A stretch of DNA of 64,000 bases from Emmonsiellopsis sp. PD_33 (Eukaryota; Ascomycota; Eurotiomycetes; Onygenales; Ajellomycetaceae). The notes below the pieces were generated by a model. That model worked only from the letters and a program-made list of their open reading frames with translations, ran no database searches and was not told the DNA's origin. The stretch spans positions 1-64,000 of the forward strand of contig JANTQF010000051.1 in NCBI GenBank assembly GCA_032988165.1, written 5' to 3'. Shown piece by piece: positions 57,343 to 64,000 of this stretch. Every line of letters begins with the position of its first letter. Position 1 is the first letter of the stretch. The position numbers and the translations under genes are program-made.

Positions 57343-59070
57343 ATGAGCTTAAGCATCAGTGTGCCACAGCTGCGGTCGACGCTGATGCCATTTCTCTACC
57401 CGTCTTTATTGGGTCCCGCGGCAAGTTCGACTTTTGCGACAGTTTGTACACCCCGCAGATTTCTTTCTCCATACCGTTCCGCTCCGATCAGACGGGCAAA
57501 CAGCACATTAAATACACCTAATGAGGCTACGACTTCCTCTCCGGCAGTCCATAGTCAAGACACCACAGACATTAACCACCTGAATCCCGCACCGTCCGAC
57601 TATTCCCGGTCGATATTCCAAGACCGATGTACCCTGACTATGCATGCGGGGTCAGGCGGACACGGATGCGTGTCATTTTTGCGAGAGAAATACATCGAAG
57701 ACGGTCCTGCGAATGGAGGAGATGGCGGCAGTGGAGGAAACATATTCATACAGGCGGTTGAAGGCCAAACCAGTCTCCACAAACTCGCCCGACGTGGCAT
57801 AATCAAGGCCGGCCATGGGAGGAGTGGGCAGGGAAAGTCCCAGGGAGGCCAGCGGGGGAAAGATATTCTTCTACAAGTTCCTGTCGGCACCATCATACGG
57901 GAAATCTCGCGACATGATCCTGTTTCGGATGAAGAGCAGCGGTTGGCGGAGCTTATACGGGAAATGGGGAAGGAAGAAGGGATGCGCGCCGCATCGGAGC
58001 GGCGGGAGCGATGGGTGTTACATCCCGGAGCGTCGGCGTCTGATTTTCTCTTGACGGAATTTCCAATCCTACCACCACCGCGCCGCTCTGCTATTGCCGC
58101 TACTCAGCCCAAGGCGCCTATTTATCTTGATCTTTCAGAGCATATGGAAGATCCAATCCTGCTTGCCGCCGGGGCGGTTGGAGGGTATGGGAATCCTCAT
58201 TTTGTGTCGAAGACGATCACGAAACCCAGATTTGCGACAAGGGGAGAAAAGGGCTTGATGTTGGAGCTCGAGTTTGAGCTGAAATTACTGGCCGATGTGG
58301 GTCTTGTTGGGCTACCGAATGCGGGGAAGAGTACCCTTCTCCGCTCCATTACAAATAGTCGCACACGGATCGGCAACTGGGCGTTCACAACTCTCTCACC
58401 GAAAATCGGGACTGTCGTACTCGATAACCATTCCGGACGTCCCCTCGTCGAGCCAAAGCCTGGCCATGCCCCTCGCACGAACTTCAGCATCGCTGATATC
58501 CCTGGTTTGATAGAAGGCGCACATATGGACAAGGGTCTTGGTCTCGGCTTTCTTCGGCATGTCGAGCGGGCAGGAATTCTTGCATTCGTCATTGACCTCA
58601 GTGCAGGCGATGCTGTGGCTGCGTTGAAGGGTCTATGGCGTGAACTAGACGCATATAACAGTCTTAGAGAGCGGGAACTGAATCTCGAGACAGAACAACG
58701 GCTTGTGACATGGTTACCACTAGATGGTAGTTCGCCAACGCAAGACGATAATGAATTCGGTGTGCGCCATCTTACACCACCGACATTGACGCCGTCGAAA
58801 CGCGACGTCTCTGCCAAAAACCTCCCGCCCATGTATACGAAGCCGTGGCTTGTCGTTGGGACGAAAGCAGACCTCCCGGGTACACAGGAGAATTTCTTAG
58901 CGCTGCGTTCGTATCTTAACGAGGTTGAGAACGGCACAGTTGAACATCCATGCTGCCAGAAGAATGCGTGGCGAGGCAAGTTGTTTTCGATTCCTGTTAG
59001 TGCTATCAACGCGCACGGCGTGAACACTATTCCTGAGAGGGTTGTGAGACTGTTGGATGGACATTATTAA
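57343..59070 (+). CDS. MTG2: Mitochondrial Obg-family GTPase (Mtg2)
   Basis: A single exon encodes 575 residues. The N-terminal ~55 residues are rich in Ser, Arg and Ala and poor in acids, fitting a mitochondrial targeting signal. The Obg glycine-rich fold follows: GSGGHGCVSFLREKY, PANGGDGGSGGNI, RSGQGKSQGGQRGKD. The G domain then has G1 GLPNAGKST at residues 323-331, a switch region with TTLSPKIGTV, G3 DIPG and G4 TKAD. Yeast Mtg2 binds the mitochondrial large ribosomal subunit and is needed for its assembly. Two insertions are notable: ~70 polar residues within the Obg fold after PVGTIIRE, and ~45 residues before G4. The ATG at 57343 is the first in the frame. Confidence 0.93.
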   Translation: MSLSISVPQLRSTLMPFLYPSLLGPAASSTFATVCTPRRFLSPYRSAPIRRANSTLNTPNEATTSSPAVHSQDTTDINHLNPAPSDYSRSIFQDRCTLTMHAGSGGHGCVSFLREKYIEDGPANGGDGGSGGNIFIQAVEGQTSLHKLARRGIIKAGHGRSGQGKSQGGQRGKDILLQVPVGTIIREISRHDPVSDEEQRLAELIREMGKEEGMRAASERRERWVLHPGASASDFLLTEFPILPPPRRSAIAATQPKAPIYLDLSEHMEDPILLAAGAVGGYGNPHFVSKTITKPRFATRGEKGLMLELEFELKLLADVGLVGLPNAGKSTLLRSITNSRTRIGNWAFTTLSPKIGTVVLDNHSGRPLVEPKPGHAPRTNFSIADIPGLIEGAHMDKGLGLGFLRHVERAGILAFVIDLSAGDAVAALKGLWRELDAYNSLRERELNLETEQRLVTWLPLDGSSPTQDDNEFGVRHLTPPTLTPSKRDVSAKNLPPMYTKPWLVVGTKADLPGTQENFLALRSYLNEVENGTVEHPCCQKNAWRGKLFSIPVSAINAHGVNTIPERVVRLLDGHY

Positions 59071-59416
59071 GATAGATATTTACGGAGTTTCTGGGATTTT
59101 ATGTTCGGGTTGGGTTAGATAGAGATTTATCTAGACTGTACATTATGTAACAATAATATACCACTATTTACTACCTATTTTACGGGAGTTCTTGATACAA
59201 AACTACTTCACGTTATAGTTACCTTTGTTCGACTTGGGTGTTGTTTTCTTAGAATGTTTTGAGGCTCGTAGTTCTGCTAGATGTCTAGATAAATATCTCG
59301 GCAATGTTTGGAGAAAATATATTTTTACCGCGTCATAGTCTAAATATCTCACACCTCACGGACGTCGACAACCTTACACTTTTATGGGCTCCTGATGCAG
59401 TGTCTCTACCACACAA
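59071..59416. other. Short intergenic region between MTG2 and the JmjC gene
   Basis: About 345 bp of A/T-rich sequence serves as the MTG2 3' flank and the promoter of the JmjC gene, which is in the same orientation. No gene or clear core promoter element is visible. Confidence 0.6.
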
Positions 59417-61252
59417 ATGCAATCTTTCATTGACTCAGCTGTGTCTACAATTTCATCTCTAGCTCCAGATGATCCAATCCGCGAATGCTTCGACGGAGAT
59501 ACCGGGAGGTTGAGCTCCCTGCTCCTCCAGACACCCGACGATGCCCTCTCCCTCGCCGACAAGAAGCTGCGCGTGTTCCCCTTTAAAGACGTGAAAGTCT
59601 GCTGGAGACGGCTGTACACGGATGCTAGCATCATCAAAGCATGCTACGAGATAAGAAAACACCTAAATGACGAGCCCGGAGCACGGGAATCTCGCAACAA
59701 TGGAAGCCCCTCAGCCAGAGCCGGACAAGAGCTCGACGACCACCCCATAATCAATCCAGATGCTGAATGGCTATCCCCCGTCGTCCATCTCCTCGATAAA
59801 GCCCTCATCATGACCGGTGCCCCGCATAGACAAGATCTCATTGACTCCTTAATCGCTACACTCCAACGATCAACCATCCCATCACACGGCGCCTCCTCCC
59901 ACCCATCCCTCAACAACCTCAAACCACCAGATGACTCCCTTGAACAACCACCGCCTACAAAACGCCGAAGAATATCACCTTCTCTCTTCCCCACGGACAC
60001 CATACCCGCTCCGTACCTCGAGCATCCGATCCGTCGCGTCTCCGCGCCATCCTTCGAACAATTCACCCAGCATATGAACAACATCCGCACGCCATTGGTA
60101 ATCACAAATGCAGTAGACCACTGGCCGGCATTGTCGTCGCGACCATGGTCGTCGAGGGATTACTGGGCGGAACGGACATATGACGGGCGAAGATTGGTTC
60201 CTGTGGAAGTTGGCAGGTCGTATACGGACGAGGGGTGGGGTCAGCGGATCATGCCGTTTGGTGAGTTCGTGAGGGAGTATATTTGGAGGGGGGATGGCGG
60301 GGGAGAGGATGGTAACGTAAATAATGGCGATGCAGTGAATGGGGTTGGGGCGAATGCTGGACAGACGGGATATATGGCGCAGCATGATTTGCTGGCGCAG
60401 ATACCTGCGTTGAGGAATGATATCTGTATACCAGATTACTGCTACGCGGATCCACCGGGGCCGGAGCCGGGGACACCTGTTTATGAAAAGAGGATGCGCG
60501 ATCGATTGGCGAAGGGGAAATCTAGCAGGTGTGTCCCGTCATCGGACGCGGGGGGAATGAAGTCGATACATCTTACGGGTGCCCGGAATGATCAGACACA
60601 GAAACCTTCTGCAGGTGATGGTGGTGAAGATAACGAAGAAGACGATGTTATATCCGACCCAATAATCAACACTTGGATCGGCCCGTCGTGGACAATATCC
60701 CCGCTACACCATGACCCATACCATAACATTCTAGTACAGGTCGTCGGACAGAAATATATCCGTCTCTACTCGCCCCATACTCCCGCGTCGCAGATTTATC
60801 CACGCGGAATGGAGGTTGTCAACCCTTCGTCTGCACCGCAGCAGGTGGAGAAGGGCTTGGATGCTACCAGCAAACCCGTTGATAATACAGAGGACAGCAA
60901 TATTCCTTCGCCTTCCACCGATATATTACAAGCAGAATTGAAAGTGGGCACGGAACCAGTGAAAGAATCCACTGACAAGCCACAGCCACAACAGCAACAA
61001 CAACAGACACCGCAGGAAAAAGCCGAAGACCAACAGATCGACATGTCCAACACATCTCGCGTCGACCTAGCCGCTATCGAGCTGTCTCCCGCCGAGCTTG
61101 AAACTTGGGAGTCGATGTGGCCTGGCTTCTTCGAGGCGGAATATGTAGAGACCGTGCTGAAGGAAGGGGAATGTCTGTATATTCCTGTTGGCTGGTGGCA
61201 TTATGTCCGCGGGCTGAAGGCGGGGATCAGTGTTAGTTTTTGGTGGGGATAG
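59417..61252 (+). CDS. JmjC-domain hydroxylase, JMJD5/KDM8-like
   Basis: A single exon encodes 611 residues. JMJD5-type enzymes are Fe(II)/2-oxoglutarate-dependent and hydroxylate protein side chains. The N-terminal ~150 residues are helical and resemble the JMJD5 N-terminal region. The catalytic domain starts near residue 200 (RRVSAPSFEQFTQHM, then TPLVITNAVDHWPALS). Iron ligands are H431 and D433 in SPLHHDPYHN and H595 in PVGWWHYVRGL, and the domain ends SVSFWWG, all as in JMJD5. Between the HxD motif and the distal His lies an unusual ~100-residue insertion with a Gln-run (about residues 465-560), and another acidic Gly/Asn-rich insertion occurs near 295-320. The protein ends right at the JmjC fold. 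Substrate is not known. Confidence 0.88.
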   Translation: MQSFIDSAVSTISSLAPDDPIRECFDGDTGRLSSLLLQTPDDALSLADKKLRVFPFKDVKVCWRRLYTDASIIKACYEIRKHLNDEPGARESRNNGSPSARAGQELDDHPIINPDAEWLSPVVHLLDKALIMTGAPHRQDLIDSLIATLQRSTIPSHGASSHPSLNNLKPPDDSLEQPPPTKRRRISPSLFPTDTIPAPYLEHPIRRVSAPSFEQFTQHMNNIRTPLVITNAVDHWPALSSRPWSSRDYWAERTYDGRRLVPVEVGRSYTDEGWGQRIMPFGEFVREYIWRGDGGGEDGNVNNGDAVNGVGANAGQTGYMAQHDLLAQIPALRNDICIPDYCYADPPGPEPGTPVYEKRMRDRLAKGKSSRCVPSSDAGGMKSIHLTGARNDQTQKPSAGDGGEDNEEDDVISDPIINTWIGPSWTISPLHHDPYHNILVQVVGQKYIRLYSPHTPASQIYPRGMEVVNPSSAPQQVEKGLDATSKPVDNTEDSNIPSPSTDILQAELKVGTEPVKESTDKPQPQQQQQQTPQEKAEDQQIDMSNTSRVDLAAIELSPAELETWESMWPGFFEAEYVETVLKEGECLYIPVGWWHYVRGLKAGISVSFWWG

Positions 61253-61700
61253 GGTATGTGGCCCATGTGCGTTTTTAAGGGGGCTTATTCGGTATGTGTA
61301 GATTTTGGATAATAGGGCTGAAAGGATGGGGTGAGGTTTCTGGTTCGATGAGACGAACTGGACGTATATTGGTTTTTTTGCTAATATTATGTGGTTCATA
61401 TGCAGCTTATATACGGAGTACCCGAGTTGTTATTGATGAATCATGCATGATGCCTGGGTGGAAAAAAAAAAAAAAACATCAAGAAGGCGTATCCTAAAAA
61501 TGCTCGGCAAATTCCCGGCTGGCTGCACGCATAATCGATGCGACGAGAACAAGTCTCCGGACCTCTCACCTGGGAACGGGCAGGCGTGCGGTTAACGGCA
61601 TATAATCTGTGGTCCTACGCCCCATCTCAATCTGGCCCATGACCTACCAGCCTCAGCACAATCTGTTAATGGCTTCTCCTTCATGATGAGGGGAGGCACA
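61253..61700. other. Convergent intergenic region
   Basis: Lies between the 3' ends of the JmjC gene (+) and the aldehyde dehydrogenase gene (-). It contains an A-run at about 61463-61476 and one TACGGAGTA at 61412-61420. No gene is visible. Confidence 0.65.
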
Positions 61701-63444
61701 TCAAGCAAAGGATGCCCCATCCTTGTTCAGTGTGATCAACTTCTCGTACACGTATTCCCGTAGGCCCCAGAGGCCATTAGCGCGCCCCCAACCGCTTCCT
61801 TTAATGCCTCCAACAGGAAGAGTAGCTGTGGTTGAAAATTTCACGTCAGCAGATAAATTCATCGAAGCACAAAACCATACATATAAACTCTTGGAGAGCA
61901 GAGGAGAATTGGAGATAGAAGAGGCCCACTTACCCGAGTCATAGGGCGTCATTTGGTTGATATGAACCTGAGATATCTCTAACTGTTTCGCGATGTCAAG
62001 CGCCCGGCCCATATCCCGCGTATGGATGGCGGCATTCAAGCCATAAGCGGAATCATTCGCAAGCTCAACCGCGTGAGCGTCATCGCGGCAAGTGATGACA
62101 GTGAAACAAGGACCAAATGACTCCTCGTCAAAGATATCCATCTCCTTGGTAACGCCGGTGAGAATCGTCGGCTCCAGACTGCATCCGTTGGCGTTGCTTG
62201 AACCAAGAAGAAACGTTGCTCCCTTCCCCTCAGCGTCGACGAGCTTCTTACGGGCATCGTTGAGGATGCGTTCGGAGACAGCGGGCGTCATTGGGAACTC
62301 GGTAGCTGCCGTCTTGAGGTACTCGATGAATTGAGAGGCGATATTCTCCTGTACAATAACCCGCTCTGTGGAAAAGCAGAGCTGACCGTGGTGCAGGAAG
62401 GCTATCCGTGGCGCCCAATTAGCGATTTGCGAACCGCTTTCATTCTAACCATATATAACAAAGACGAGATATCCTTACCTCCCGTAACGCATTTCTCCGC
62501 AGCCTTCTTAAGATCCGCATCATCCAGAACGATGGCCGGACTCTTCCCACCAAGCTCCATGATAATAGGTTTGAGATACTTGGCAGCTACACCCCCAATG
62601 GCTCTCCCCACACCGGCACTGCCAATGAATTCGATCTTTCGAATGTTGGGGTGCGCGATAAGGGCCTCTGTCACTTCCGGGCCGTTTTCACGTGTTGCCT
62701 GGATGACATTGAGGACGCCTGCGGGGAGGCCAGCTTCTTGGTATATCTCTGCAAGGAAGTGGTGCGTGCGTGGACACAGTTCGGACGCCTTTAAGACAAC
62801 TGTGCATCCGGCCACAATTGGCGAGGTGACTGCCCTCATGCTTAGGATTAAACTTGCGTTCCACCTATAGCAATTGCGTCAGCAGCGGAATTCGAATCAC
62901 AAGCACAATCAAGGAACGAAAAAAGAAAAAAAAAGCCGCATCGTTAGGTAAGAGGGATTTCATACGGGCAAATTGCCAATATTGGGCCAACCGGTTCATT
63001 AACCACCAACGCCAAACTCCCCGGAATCGAAATGTTCGCCAACTCCCCCTTCAACGACGACGCCGATGCCGCCAGCTCCTCCGCCCACTCCGCTGCCAAG
63101 AGCACATTGGTCTCACCCCACTGCATCGACGCGCTCGTCTCCAGGTGCACCACGCGCGCCACCTCGTTGATGCGCGATTTGAGGATCTCTGCTGCCCGTG
63201 TGGCGATGCGGCGGCGCTCGGCGACGGGGGTGTGCTTCCAGGATTGAAAGGCGCGCCAGGAGGAGTCGGCGGCGTGGGTGGCAGAGGTGGTGTTGGCCGC
63301 TTCGGCGAGGAAAACAGGGCTGTTGGTCGACTGCGCGAAGCCGATGACGGGGAATTGCGAGGGTGGGGAGGCGGTGGTGTTTTGGCCGTCGATCCACAGA
63401 GGGACGACGTCAAGTTGGGTGGCTGCGTCTCTGGTGGTTGGCAT
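61701..63444 (-). CDS. Aldehyde dehydrogenase (intact)
   Basis: Four exons (62966-63444, 62479-62864, 61934-62401, 61701-61825) give 485 residues, normal for the family. It oxidises an aldehyde to the carboxylic acid with NAD(P)+. Landmarks: CPWNASLIL with the oxyanion Asn at 162, GSAGVGRAI in the cofactor fold, MELGGKSP with general-base Glu263, and HHGQLCFST with nucleophile Cys297; the C-terminal part has EESFGP and LPVGGIKGSGWGR. The sequence resembles the salicylaldehyde/vanillin-type dehydrogenases (HHGQLCFSTERV rather than GQxCxAGSR), suggesting an aromatic aldehyde substrate, which is inference. No targeting signal is seen, so it is probably cytosolic. The first ATG in frame is 63444; the frame opens slightly upstream with non-ATG codons. 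Confidence 0.92.
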
Positions 63445-64000
63445 TGTGGAGGGGTGGACAGACAGGCTGGCGAATTCGGCTTGCAAAAACTGACTGGTTG
63501 ATCGGTTTATTGACTGTTATGATGAGAAGATGAATGTTTCCTTCAAGGAGTCCCGCATCAGGGCGGTTTGGAGAGTGTTATATAGATACTCCTTCTGTAA
63601 CCCCTGTCTGATATGATGTACATCACATAATCGATTGCTGATGCATTGTAGTATATCCCCTCACGAAATTACGGAATCAAAACTCATTCGAAGAAATATG
63701 TTTCGTATCTCCCTGCAAAACCACCTGATCGAGCCATGACGACAATATACGTAGCCGAAAGAAACCGCGCCGAATGCCGTTGCCGAGCACGGCAACGGCA
63801 TTCCGTGCCCGTGCCGACAACCACATCACATCAACTGCCAATACTAATCATGGCCAATGATTAATTATCCACATCAGAATCCCATGCCTAGTGGTGGACA
63901 CATGTGAATAATATGAATGATAGCTCAGTGCCGCGTCCTGTGTCCTGTTTAGAAGTCCGGAGATATATCTATGCTCCTCGCCTCCAATTTCTTATCTCCG
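63445..64000. other. Promoter region of the aldehyde dehydrogenase gene
   Basis: Upstream sequence of the minus-strand aldehyde dehydrogenase to the window end. It includes a short inverted repeat around 63775-63801 built from GCCGTTGCCG and CGGCAACGGC. No other gene is visible. Confidence 0.6.

Noticed and set aside
58197..59027. 276-codon minus-strand ORF
   Set aside because: It is fully antisense to the conserved GTPase domain of MTG2 and reflects codon bias of that gene.

Overview
The window is nuclear DNA of a filamentous ascomycete, most likely in Eurotiomycetes and probably Eurotiales (Aspergillus/Penicillium-like). The evidence is short introns of about 50-160 bp with GT..AG ends and CTAAC-type branch sites, roughly 50% GC, monocistronic genes on both strands, and proteins typical of this group: an Aspergillus-type LacA beta-galactosidase, a UaY/Ppr1-type Zn2Cys6 regulator, and fungal CYSTM and PLAC8 proteins. 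The genus call is inference. Bases 1 to about 245 look like a poor-quality contig end (long G, T and C runs).

Layout. 0.2-4.3 kb: the 3' end of a probable short-chain dehydrogenase (+), a small spliced CYSTM protein (-) and a single-pass membrane protein (-). 4.3-7.9 kb: a nine-exon GH35 beta-galactosidase (-) whose catalytic residues fall at E200 and E298. 8.6-11.4 kb: the tRNA/RNA m5C methyltransferase Trm4/Ncl1 (-). 13.6-19.0 kb: PLAC8 protein, class II aldolase/adducin protein and Mss116-like mitochondrial DEAD-box helicase (all +). 20.4-25.3 kb: a giant ankyrin protein (+) with a regular ~95-residue higher-order repeat and a C-terminal coiled coil. 25.9-38.4 kb: adenylosuccinate synthetase, a J-domain protein with a very long disordered tail, and a UaY-like regulator (all -). 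38.5-47.2 kb: gene-poor, holding a decayed aldehyde dehydrogenase pseudogene (+). 47.2-49.2 kb: an MFS transporter (-). 49.2-57.3 kb: about 8 kb with no convincing gene apart from a doubtful small secreted-protein candidate. 57.3-63.4 kb: the mitochondrial Obg GTPase Mtg2 (+), a JMJD5-like JmjC hydroxylase (+) and an intact aldehyde dehydrogenase (-).

The genes are mostly unrelated housekeeping genes, and I see no biosynthetic cluster, CRISPR, phage or defence system. Two loose functional links exist: adenylosuccinate synthetase (AMP synthesis) lies about 7 kb from a gene resembling the purine-utilisation activator UaY, and two genes (the Mss116-like helicase and Mtg2) encode mitochondrial RNA/ribosome functions. 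The least ordinary items are the ankyrin super-repeat protein, the RIP-like decay of the aldehyde dehydrogenase copy, a 16-nt micro-exon in the beta-galactosidase gene, and the long gene-free tract.

Exon boundaries were worked out by hand from splice signals and frame continuity and checked so that each spliced gene sums to a whole number of codons. No database search was run.
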